64,000 bases of DNA from Oleiharenicola sp. (GTDB taxonomy: Bacteria; Verrucomicrobiota; Verrucomicrobiia; Opitutales; Opitutaceae). The notes beneath the pieces are model-generated. The model did no database searches. It had not been told where the DNA came from and was given only the letters and a program-made list of their open reading frames with translations. Where the stretch lies: contig JANYDW010000042.1 of the NCBI GenBank assembly GCA_025363455.1, positions 1 through 64,000 on the forward strand, read 5' to 3'. The position numbers were made by a program, and so were the translations under genes. Of this stretch, positions 31,702-40,379 are shown one piece after another; position 1 is the stretch's first letter; each line of letters begins with the position of its first letter.

Positions 31702-32766
31702 CTAGACTTTCAAACGGACCAACAGGGCCTCCGCGATCCCACGGAATACCTGGGCGGGTTTGCTTTCAGGTGAATTGACGGTAATCGGCATGCCGTTGTC
31801 TCCTCCGGCGCGGATTTCGGGGAAGAGCGGCACTTGGCCGAGCAGGGTCGTGCCGAGCGCCTCGGCGGTGATCACCCCGCCACCTTCGCCGAAAAGAAAT
31901 TGCCGGTTCCCGGCCGCGTCCTCGAACCAGCTCATGTTCTCGGCGACGCCGAGCAGCGGAACGTTGACCTTCTGAAACATCAGGCCGCCTTTCCGGGCGA
32001 TATTGGTCGCGGCGGTCTGCGGGGTGGTGACAAGGATTGCCCCGTCGAGCGGCAGGGTCTGGACGAGCGAAAGCTGGGCGTCGCCCGTGCCTGGAGGCAG
32101 GTCAACCAAGAGGATATCGAGTTCACCCCATTTCACATTTTGGACGAACTGCTGGATCGTTTTCATGATCATCGGGCCGCGCCAGACAACGGGGGTGTTG
32201 TCATCCACGAGGAAGCCCATGGACATTACCTTCACCCCGTGGCGCTCGAGCGGAACAAGGTTTTCACCGTCGATGACCGGCCGGCTGCCGCCCAGGCCCA
32301 TCATCAGAGGCACGGAGGGCCCGTAGATGTCGCAATCCATCAAGCCGACCCGGCCGGGCCGGCCGCGCTGGTCCAAGATCTGGGCGAGGGCACAGGCGAG
32401 GTTGACCGCGAAGGTGGATTTGCCGACGCCGCCTTTGCCGGAGGCGATGGCGACGGAGTGCTTAAGCCCGACGGGCGCCGTGCCGCCGCCGAGATTGGCT
32501 TGGCCGGGCTTGGGCGGGGCCTTGGCGGCCGAGACCGCCAGCTCAATGATCACATGCTTTACGCCGGGTTGGGCCAGCAGGCATTTCTCGATCTCGGCCT
32601 TGAGCATGGTGGGCAGCTTCGGATCCGAGGTGGTGAGGGCTACCGAGACTTGGGCGGTGCCATCAGCGAAGGTTGCCGAGCGGACCAGCCCGAATGACAC
32701 GATATCCCGGCTGAATCCGGGATACTTTACCTGCTTCAGGGCTTCCTTGATGAGGTCGGCGTTCAA
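31702..32766 (-). CDS. mrp: Mrp/NBP35-type Fe-S cluster carrier ATPase
   Basis: Mrp proteins deliver Fe-S clusters to target proteins. The roughly 354-residue product has an N-terminal MIP18/DUF59 domain (IKEALKQVKYPGFSRDIVSF) and the ATPase loop SGKGGVGKSTFAVN. GLMDCDIYGPSVPLMMG and LLVDLPPGTGDAQL follow. The usual CxxC after ENMS is absent (ENMSWFEDAAGNRQFLFG), as in some Bacteroidetes-type members. The start is probably the TTG at 32766; the frame continues to 32853, but those residues look unrelated. It is divergent from tolB. Confidence 0.9.
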   Translation of the reverse strand: MNADLIKEALKQVKYPGFSRDIVSFGLVRSATFADGTAQVSVALTTSDPKLPTMLKAEIEKCLLAQPGVKHVIIELAVSAAKAPPKPGQANLGGGTAPVGLKHSVAIASGKGGVGKSTFAVNLACALAQILDQRGRPGRVGLMDCDIYGPSVPLMMGLGGSRPVIDGENLVPLERHGVKVMSMGFLVDDNTPVVWRGPMIMKTIQQFVQNVKWGELDILLVDLPPGTGDAQLSLVQTLPLDGAILVTTPQTAATNIARKGGLMFQKVNVPLLGVAENMSWFEDAAGNRQFLFGEGGGVITAEALGTTLLGQVPLFPEIRAGGDNGMPITVNSPESKPAQVFRGIAEALLVRLKV

Positions 32767-32873
32767 TAGAGTGTGAAAATGGCTTGGAAAAAACGGATGC
32801 TTTGACCTTGTGAGTAGGCAGTCGGGAGTAAAACAAAAACCAGACCCGAACATCTTTCATTAATTACCGTCCC

Positions 32874-34064
32874 ATGCTCATGCAGAATTCTTTTCGCCTC
32901 CTCCTCGCCCTCGCACTGCTCACGCCCGCCTACGCGCTTGCCGATATACCCGATATCGGTGTGGTCGATGTCCAGGCCGGCGTCTCGACCATTCCCCTGA
33001 GCATCAGTTCCAGCTCACCGGAGCTGCAGAATCTCGCCCTCACGGCCTTCAATGCGCACGGCCGCTACCGGCTTGTCGCCAGCGGTGGGGCTTATGCGAT
33101 TGATTTCGCGCCGGCCGGGGCCAACCAGGTCACGGTCACCATCGCCAAGGGCGGCGCGACCATCCACACGCAGACGGTGAGTGGTACCAACCTGCGCAAC
33201 GCCCTGCTGCGTGCCGCCGATGTCGCGGTGACCAAGACCAGCGGCCTGCACGGCTGGTTCGCCGGCAAGCTTGCCTTTGTCGGCGAACGCACGGGCAAGA
33301 CCGAGATCTATACCTCCGACCTTTTCTTTGGTGATCTCTTAAAGTGGACCGGTGATGGGAAGCAGGTGATGGGCCCGCGCTGGGCTCCGGATGGTCAGCG
33401 CATCATCTTCACCAGCTACCGCACTGGTTTTCCCGACATTTATCTGCTCGAGCTCGGCAGCCGGCGGATTTCGCTCCTCGCCAGCTTCAAGGGTACGAAC
33501 ACCGGCGGCCACTTCAGCCCCGACGGTACCCGGGTGGCGATGGTACTCTCCGGCGAGGGCAATTCCGAGGTCTACGTGGGCAATGCCCAGGGCCGGCAGC
33601 TCCGCCGCCTCACCACCAACCAGTTCGTCGAAGCGTCGCCGACCTTCTCGCCCGACGGCTCGCGGGTGCTCTTCGTGTCAGACTCCGCCGGCGGCCCGCA
33701 GCTTTTCACCCTGCCGGCCACGGGAGGGACGCCGACGCGCCTCTCGACTAACATTTCCAAATACTGCGCCGAGCCCGACTGGAGTGCCGCCGCCCCGGCG
33801 AAGATAGTCTTCACCGCCGGCATAGGCCGGGGCTATCAGACCGCGGTCTTCGACATGGCCGCTGGGTCCAGCAAGATCGTCTCCAAGGCCCCGACTGACT
33901 CCATTGAACCGGTCTGGCTCGCCGATGGCCGCCACGTGATCTGCACCTTTCGCGCCGCCAATACGCGCAGCCTTTACATCCTGGACACCGAGTCCGGCAA
34001 GGCGACGCGGCTCAGCCCCGCGGCCATGGGCAACGCGAGCAGCGCCAGTTACCTCGCGCAGTGA
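32874..34064 (+). CDS. tolB: TolB-like periplasmic beta-propeller protein
   Basis: TolB belongs to the Tol-Pal outer-membrane integrity system. The 396-residue product has a signal peptide (about residues 1-24, LLLALALLTPAYALA), an N-terminal alpha/beta domain, and PD40 blades such as WAPDGQRIIFTSYRTGFPDI, FSPDGTRVAMVLSGEG, FSPDGSRVLFVSDSAGG. Two alternative ATGs (32874, 32880) lie six bases apart. tolQRA and pal are not in the window, so it could be a TolB paralogue. Confidence 0.83.
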   Translation: MLMQNSFRLLLALALLTPAYALADIPDIGVVDVQAGVSTIPLSISSSSPELQNLALTAFNAHGRYRLVASGGAYAIDFAPAGANQVTVTIAKGGATIHTQTVSGTNLRNALLRAADVAVTKTSGLHGWFAGKLAFVGERTGKTEIYTSDLFFGDLLKWTGDGKQVMGPRWAPDGQRIIFTSYRTGFPDIYLLELGSRRISLLASFKGTNTGGHFSPDGTRVAMVLSGEGNSEVYVGNAQGRQLRRLTTNQFVEASPTFSPDGSRVLFVSDSAGGPQLFTLPATGGTPTRLSTNISKYCAEPDWSAAAPAKIVFTAGIGRGYQTAVFDMAAGSSKIVSKAPTDSIEPVWLADGRHVICTFRAANTRSLYILDTESGKATRLSPAAMGNASSASYLAQ

Positions 34065-34079
34065 ACCTGGATCCGAGCA

Positions 34080-34183
34080 ACACACCCCGGCGCCGCGCGC
34101 CACCCCTCTTGATAGAGGGGAATGTGCTGCCTGCTTTTCTCAGGTCCCCTCTGGAGAGGGGTGCCCGACGGGCGTGGTGTGTT
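34080..34183. repeat. Family A composite palindrome, copy 4
   Basis: ACACACCCCGGCG...CGTGGTGTGTT with inner words CACCCCTCTTGATAGAGGGG and TCCCCTCTGGAGAGGGGTG. It begins 16 bp after tolB and ends 17 bp before the ymdB-type start. Confidence 0.88.
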
Positions 34184-34200
34184 GGATCGATCCGGATTTC

Positions 34201-34980
34201 ATGAAACTCCTCTTCATCGGCGACATCGTCGGCAAACCCGGGCGGGAAATCGTCGGTGCGCTGCTGGCGAAGGTGAGGGCAGAGCGGGGCGTTGATTTCG
34301 TCATCGCCAATGGGGAGAACGCCGCGGCGGGCTCGGGTATCACGGCCTCTATCGCCCAGACGTTGCTCGAGAGCGGAGTGGACGCCCTTACGCTCGGTGA
34401 CCACGTCTGGGACCAGAAGGGTTTCGAGAAAGAGATCGTCGCTCTCGATCGCGTGTGCCGTCCGGCCAACCTGCCCCCGGCGAATCCTGGCCGGGATCAT
34501 CTCATCGTGGAGCGAAACGGTTTCCGCCTGCTCGTCTTTACCGTGCTGGGTCGCACCTTTATGGGACTTAAGGCTGACTGTCCCTTCCTGAGCGCCGATG
34601 CACTGTTGAAAAAGCTCGCCGGGCAATACGACGGCGCGCTGGTGGAGGTCCACGCCGAAGCGACGTCCGAGAAGCAGGCGCTGGGCTGGCACCTGGCCGG
34701 CCGCACCACGGCTGTGCTCGGCACCCACACGCATGTCGCCACCGCCGATGCCGCCGTGCTGCGTGGGCACACGGCCTTCATGTGCGATGTCGGCATGACC
34801 GGGCCGCACGAGTCGGTACTTGGGCGGGAGATCGCCCCGGTGCTTGGCCGTTTTCTCGATGGCATGCCGCGCCGCTTTGAGATAGCCACCGGCGACAACC
34901 GCCTTTCCGCTGCCCTCGTCGAATTCACCGCCGACGGCCGCGCGACCGCCATCGAATGGCTGAGCCTCAAACAATCCTGA
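34201..34980 (+). CDS. ymdB: YmdB-type metallophosphoesterase (TIGR00282)
   Basis: These enzymes hydrolyse 2',3'-cyclic nucleotides with two metal ions. The 259-residue product starts MKLLFIGDIVGKPGREIV (metal-binding Asp), then FVIANGENAAAGSGIT, DALTLGDHVWDQK, VEVHAEATSEKQALGW and GTHTHVATADA (His cluster). Order and length fit the family well. ATG at 34201. It is flanked by a family A copy and a family J repeat. Confidence 0.93.
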   Translation: MKLLFIGDIVGKPGREIVGALLAKVRAERGVDFVIANGENAAAGSGITASIAQTLLESGVDALTLGDHVWDQKGFEKEIVALDRVCRPANLPPANPGRDHLIVERNGFRLLVFTVLGRTFMGLKADCPFLSADALLKKLAGQYDGALVEVHAEATSEKQALGWHLAGRTTAVLGTHTHVATADAAVLRGHTAFMCDVGMTGPHESVLGREIAPVLGRFLDGMPRRFEIATGDNRLSAALVEFTADGRATAIEWLSLKQS

Positions 34981-35064
34981 TTGGCCACGAAAAACACCAG
35001 GAACACAAAAACAAGGCAGCAGTGGGCCCATGGATTCTTTTTGTGCTTTTCGTGTTTTTCGTGG
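34981..35064. repeat. Family J inverted repeat
   Basis: GGCCACGAAAAACACCAGGA pairs with TTTTCGTGTTTTTCGTGGC. It starts directly after the stop of the preceding gene and ends 13 bp before the next start codon. Confidence 0.8.
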
Positions 35065-35077
35065 CTAACTCTGACTC

Positions 35078-35926
35078 ATGAATTACTCCTCGCCCGCCGT
35101 TGATGTGTTTGTACCGGACGGGCGTTCTGTGGCGGAGGCCCTGGCCCGGACGACTCACCTCTGTCTCGCGGCGCACCAGGACGACATCGAGATCATGGCT
35201 TATCACGGCATCGGGGAGTGCCATGGCCGCAAGGATCGCTGGTTCACCGGCGTGGTTTTGACGGATGGCAGCGGCAGTCCGCGTTCAGGGAAATTCGCCA
35301 ATCATACCGACGAGCAAATGAAGGCGGTCCGCCGCGCCGAGCAGCGCAAGGCAGCGAAACTCGGCCAGTATGCCGCGGTCATTCAGCTGGCGCATCCGAG
35401 TACCGTGGTGAAGAGCTCAAAATCAGCTGCCGTGCTCGCTGACCTGGCGGCGATCCTCTCCTCCTGTCCGGCCAAAATTGTCTACCTCCACAATCCGGCC
35501 GACAAGCACGACACCCATGTTGCGGTCTTCCTCCGCTGCCTGGAGGCGCTGCGAGCCCTGCCGAAGGGCAAGCGGCCCCAGCAGATTCTCGGCTGCGAGG
35601 TCTGGCGTAACCTCGACTGGTTGGTTGATACCGACAAGGTGCTGCTCGACGACTCGGCCAACCCCGCCCTGGCGGCGAAACTGATCGGTGCCTTCCAGTC
35701 GCAGATCGCGGGCGGCAAGCGCTACGACCGGGCGAGTGCCGGCCGCCGCCTGGCCAACGCCACCTTTCATACCTCGCACGCCACGGACGCGGCCAAGGCG
35801 ATTACCTGGGCGATGGACCTGACGCCGCTCGTGCTCGACGAGAAACTATCAGTCGAGCAATTCACCCTCGCACATCTCGACCGGCTCCGCGCTGACGTGG
35901 CGGGCCGGATCAGAAAATTTGCCTGA
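35078..35926 (+). CDS. PIG-L deacetylase family protein
   Basis: PIG-L/LmbE enzymes are zinc N-deacetylases of GlcNAc-type substrates. The 282-residue product has the metal motif as LAAHQDDIEIMAYHG (canonical AHPDDE, here Gln for Pro and Ile before Glu), then VVLTDGSGSPRSGKFAN and VYLHNPADKHDTHVAVFLR with the third His ligand. No signal peptide. It is separate from the PIG-L gene of the exopolysaccharide operon. Substrate unknown. Confidence 0.88.
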   Translation: MNYSSPAVDVFVPDGRSVAEALARTTHLCLAAHQDDIEIMAYHGIGECHGRKDRWFTGVVLTDGSGSPRSGKFANHTDEQMKAVRRAEQRKAAKLGQYAAVIQLAHPSTVVKSSKSAAVLADLAAILSSCPAKIVYLHNPADKHDTHVAVFLRCLEALRALPKGKRPQQILGCEVWRNLDWLVDTDKVLLDDSANPALAAKLIGAFQSQIAGGKRYDRASAGRRLANATFHTSHATDAAKAITWAMDLTPLVLDEKLSVEQFTLAHLDRLRADVAGRIRKFA

Positions 35927-35931
35927 TTGCT

Positions 35932-36005
35932 GGAGGCGGGACTATCAGTCCCGCGGCCTGCCAGCATCGATGCCCATGGCTCGCGGGACTGATAGTCCCG
36001 CCTCC
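35932..36005. repeat. Family G palindromes, inverted pair
   Basis: GGAGGCGGGACTATCAGTCC and its complement at the other end (GGACTGATAGTCCCGCCTCC) form a long hairpin of two family G units. Immediately downstream are remnants of family J (TTTTTGCGACTCTTTGTGGC) before the OsmC gene. Confidence 0.85.
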
Positions 36006-36061
36006 AAGACGACATCTGATTTTTTGTGTCTTTTTGCGACTCTTTGTGGCCAACTTCATGC

Positions 36062-36484
36062 ATGGTCAAAAGCACCGGCACTTATTTGGGCGGACTCAAC
36101 TGCCAACTCACCCACGGCCCCTCGGGGCAGGTCATTGATACCGATGCGCCGAAGGACAACCAGGGCCGCGGGGCGGCATTTTCGCCGACCGACCTGACCG
36201 CCGCCTCGTTGGGCTCGTGCATGGTCACGACCATGGCGATCGCCGCCAAGCTCAAGCTTGGCACCGACATTCCCGGCGTGCGCTGGGCAGTGACTAAGGA
36301 AATGTCCGCGGACAAACCCCGGCGCATCGTTCGCCTCGCCGTCGAGATCTGGCTGCCGTTTTCCGAGGCCAAGGATCCGGAGGGCGTGCTCGAACAGGCC
36401 GCGCTTAACTGCCCGGTCGCCCTGAGCCTGCATCCGTCGGTTGAGAAGCCGGTGGTTTTCCACTGGATGGAAGACGGAAAGTAA
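36062..36484 (+). CDS. OsmC-family protein
   Basis: OsmC/Ohr proteins are thiol peroxidases. The 140-residue product has SPTDLTAASLGSCMVTTMAI with the first Cys and ALNCPVALSLHPSVEK with the second, the pair forming the redox centre. The start ATG at 36062 is chosen; the frame extends upstream through repeat DNA. Which peroxide it uses is not determinable. Confidence 0.9.
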   Translation: MVKSTGTYLGGLNCQLTHGPSGQVIDTDAPKDNQGRGAAFSPTDLTAASLGSCMVTTMAIAAKLKLGTDIPGVRWAVTKEMSADKPRRIVRLAVEIWLPFSEAKDPEGVLEQAALNCPVALSLHPSVEKPVVFHWMEDGK

Positions 36485-36579
36485 GAAGGAAGAATTAAGA
36501 AAGCGAAAAGGCTGGGAAGGGACCGTAGCCGGGGCTTCGCTCTGCGCCTTCTTCATTCTTCCTTCATAATTCTTACTTA
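36479..36579. repeat. AT-rich inverted repeat spanning two convergent stops
   Basis: AAGTAAGAAGGAAGAATTAA on the left is matched by TTCTTCCTTCATAATTCTTA on the right. The arms contain the stop codons of both the OsmC gene and the convergent gene, and it could also terminate transcription. Confidence 0.6.
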
Positions 36580-37019
36580 AACCGGTAAGTGCCGGTGAAG
36601 ACCAGCTCGACGCCGTCCGCTATGATGCGGACCTTGATCTTGCCCGCGGAAGCGTCGGCGGGTTGCGCGTAGCCGGTCACCGTGCGGGGCTTTTTCTTCT
36701 GGTTGGTTGCCTCGCCCGTGAACTCGGCCCGCTCGCCCCGGGATAGGCTGGCGAGGGCCGCATCGCTCAGTGTGATGGTGATCTTGCCGGTCTCGCCCCA
36801 GAAAAACCAGGGCCAGACCTTCGCCTCGTAGGTACTGGACAGAGTGGAGCCCGAGCGCACCAGCGCCTCCGTGGTGAGGGTCACGCTGCCGACGTAGATG
36901 GACGTCTTCATCGGGAGGATGACGATACGGTCCCAGCTGGTCAGCACCGGGGCGGTCTGCGCCGGCAGGGAGGCCACAGCCCCCAGCAGCAGGAACAGGC
37001 ACAGTATTGATCGAGGCAT
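36573..37019 (-). CDS. Exported hypothetical protein
   Basis: The 148-residue product has a signal peptide (MPRSILCLFLLLGAVASLPA, cleavage near AQTAP) and a beta-rich body (TSIYVGSVTLTTEALVRSGS, KITITLSDAALASL) with a late VTGYAQPAD. It is likely periplasmic; it does not match a family that I can name. The ATG at 37019 is preferred to an upstream ATG because the earlier residues are read from the repeat that follows. Confidence 0.72.
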   Translation of the reverse strand: MPRSILCLFLLLGAVASLPAQTAPVLTSWDRIVILPMKTSIYVGSVTLTTEALVRSGSTLSSTYEAKVWPWFFWGETGKITITLSDAALASLSRGERAEFTGEATNQKKKPRTVTGYAQPADASAGKIKVRIIADGVELVFTGTYRFK

Positions 37020-37064
37020 CATGGGTATCACGATGGAGGTGGTACCGGGCTGGGCAAATTGTTT

Positions 37065-37122
37065 TGTAGGAGCCTGCTTGCAGGCGATGAGTTGAGTGAT
37101 CGCCTGCAAGCAGGCTCCTGCA
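37065..37122. repeat. Family D palindrome (TGTAGGAGCCTGCTTGCAGGCGAT...)
   Basis: GTAGGAGCCTGCTTGCAGGC is followed by GATCGCCTGCAAGCAGGCTC; the two halves are long complements with an 8-11 base spacer. It separates divergent genes. Confidence 0.85.
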
Positions 37123-37177
37123 TCAAGGGCATATTTCTCGTTGCCAAGCCGGACACCGGACCGTTGCTTGGCCCTCT

Positions 37178-38578
<1,401 letters not shown>

Positions 38579-38608
38579 GAGATCGCGGAGATGGTGGGTG
38601 CGTTTGAT

Positions 38609-38688
38609 GTAGGTCGGGCTTTATGCCCGACACCCGACCGAAGCATGTCGGGGGCGGCTGTCACTTGGACGGTAAACCCCGACCTACA
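38609..38688. repeat. Family E palindrome, copy 1
   Basis: GTAGGTCGGGCTTTATGCCC pairs with GGTAAACCCCGACCTAC. A second copy is at 42240-42307. The 370-bp gap between argH and the MFS gene contains this and a family C copy but no gene. Confidence 0.85.
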
Positions 38689-38743
38689 AGAACCCGAATA
38701 CCCCGGGGTGGCCTTCGAATTTCATATATGCCAGAGGCCTAAA

Positions 38744-38819
38744 ATGTGGGAGGGGCTTTACGCCCCGACATGAAGTACTCGCTGCTCGTAAAGTCGGGGC
38801 ATAAAGCCCCTCCCACATT
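38744..38819. repeat. Family C palindrome, copy 2
   Basis: ATGTGGGAGGGGCTTTACGC pairs with GGGGCATAAAGCCCCTCCCA. It matches the copy at 10524-10597 closely in both arms. Confidence 0.9.
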
Positions 38820-38948
38820 CCGATCAGAAGCGGTATGGGGGAATTTGATGGCGTACTTTGGGTCCACTGCTCAACGACTGATACCTGACGCTCCGCTTGA
38901 TTCCGCGCTTCCGCTCCTTCGCGTTTCCGCGATTGTCCCAGATCACGC

Positions 38949-40319
38949 ATGTTCCTGCCGACGCACAAGAACGACCCGGAATTATATCCGTACCGGCGGG
39001 GACTGTATTTCGCCTTCTTCAATGCACTCAACTGGCAGGTCGCCACCGGCACGCCCACCGTGCTCTTCATGGCCTACCTCGGGGCCGATTCCTTCCAGAC
39101 CGGGCTGGTCTATGGCTGGACCCTGCTGCTCACCCCCGTGCAGGTGCTGGCGACAGTGTTGTTGCCACGGCTGGGCTTCAAACGCCTCACGATGGCCGGG
39201 TGGGGGGCCCGCAGCTGGTTCCTGCTCGTGCCGCTGGTGCTCGCCCTGTTGGCCCGACAGGGCACGGCGCCGTGGATGATTTCCGCGATGGTCGCGGCGA
39301 TGTTTTTCTATTCGCTGAGTCGCTCGGTTGGGGCGGCGGCCATCACCACCTGGTTGCAGGGTCTCGTGCCGGAACCCGTCCGCGGGCGCTACTGGTCCAC
39401 CGACCAGATCATGGGCGGGATCGCCTCGGTGGGGACACTGGTGCTGTGCGCCATTTGTTTCACGTGGTTGCCGCAAGCATGGGCCTTTTTCGTGCTCTAT
39501 GCGTTCAGCATCGCCGGGGCCTGGCAGGCGCTGCGGTGTCTTCGGTCACTGCCCGATATCGAGCGGCCGACGGTGATGGGCCTCGCGAAGATCTGCACCG
39601 ACACTCCGCGGCACCTATTCGCGCCCGGGGCCTTTCGTCCGTACCTGTGGCTGGCGGTGCTTTTCTACGTCGTCACCACGCCGTTGGTTCCGTTTGGCGC
39701 CTATTATCTCAAGACGGTCGCCGGGTTTTCTCCGGCCAGCATCATGGGCTATACCGTGGTGCAATATGCCGGGGTGATCGGGGGCAACTGGTTCATGCGC
39801 TCCCGGATCGATCGCACCGGGGCCAAGCCGTTTTTTCGCATCATGTTCGGCCTGTTCGCTGTCGTGGCCGCCGGTTGGTTGGTGTGCCTCCGGTGGCTTC
39901 CGGTCATGCCTTGGGTGATGCCGGGTCTCTATTTTTTTCTCGGTGCGGGCACCGGCATGTTCACGGCGGCCAATGCCAGCTATCTCGCAAAGATTCTCCC
40001 GGTGGCGGAGCGCGCCCTGCCGGTCGCGGTGCATGGGGCGCTGGGTTACTTCACCGGCGGCCTGGCCCCGGTGGCTTGGGGCCTGTTGCTGAAAGGCGGT
40101 GGTCCGGTGCCATCGCTGAACCTTGGGGCCTTCCAGTGGTTTTTCGGGGTGACGTTGGCCGGCGCGGTGGCGCTCGTCCTGCTGGTCTCTCAGCTCGAGG
40201 AAAAGGACGGTCACGTCGACCCGCTCCTCGAGGGAGGCTGGCTGTTCCGTCCGTTCCGGGTGGTAGGCACCTTGATCAATCTTGCCCGGCCGCCCAGGTC
40301 CGCGGAGCCCAAGGACTAA
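38949..40319 (+). CDS. MFS-type transporter
   Basis: The 456-residue membrane protein has about 12 hydrophobic segments arranged in two halves, with a central cytoplasmic loop near residues 200-225 (PDIERPTVMGLAKIC). The motif VPEPVRGRYWSTDQIMG in the first half resembles the conserved MFS loop. The substrate is not evident. The ATG at 38949 (MFLPTHKNDPELYPYRRG) starts with a plausible cytoplasmic tail. A longer frame on the same strand in a different phase is rejected, because this one has clear membrane spacing. Confidence 0.82.
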   Translation: MFLPTHKNDPELYPYRRGLYFAFFNALNWQVATGTPTVLFMAYLGADSFQTGLVYGWTLLLTPVQVLATVLLPRLGFKRLTMAGWGARSWFLLVPLVLALLARQGTAPWMISAMVAAMFFYSLSRSVGAAAITTWLQGLVPEPVRGRYWSTDQIMGGIASVGTLVLCAICFTWLPQAWAFFVLYAFSIAGAWQALRCLRSLPDIERPTVMGLAKICTDTPRHLFAPGAFRPYLWLAVLFYVVTTPLVPFGAYYLKTVAGFSPASIMGYTVVQYAGVIGGNWFMRSRIDRTGAKPFFRIMFGLFAVVAAGWLVCLRWLPVMPWVMPGLYFFLGAGTGMFTAANASYLAKILPVAERALPVAVHGALGYFTGGLAPVAWGLLLKGGGPVPSLNLGAFQWFFGVTLAGAVALVLLVSQLEEKDGHVDPLLEGGWLFRPFRVVGTLINLARPPRSAEPKD

Positions 40320-40379
40320 AATCCTCGCTAGAGGCTCGCGCCCGCCGGCGTTTTTTGCACGCTGGCTGGCCATCATCCC

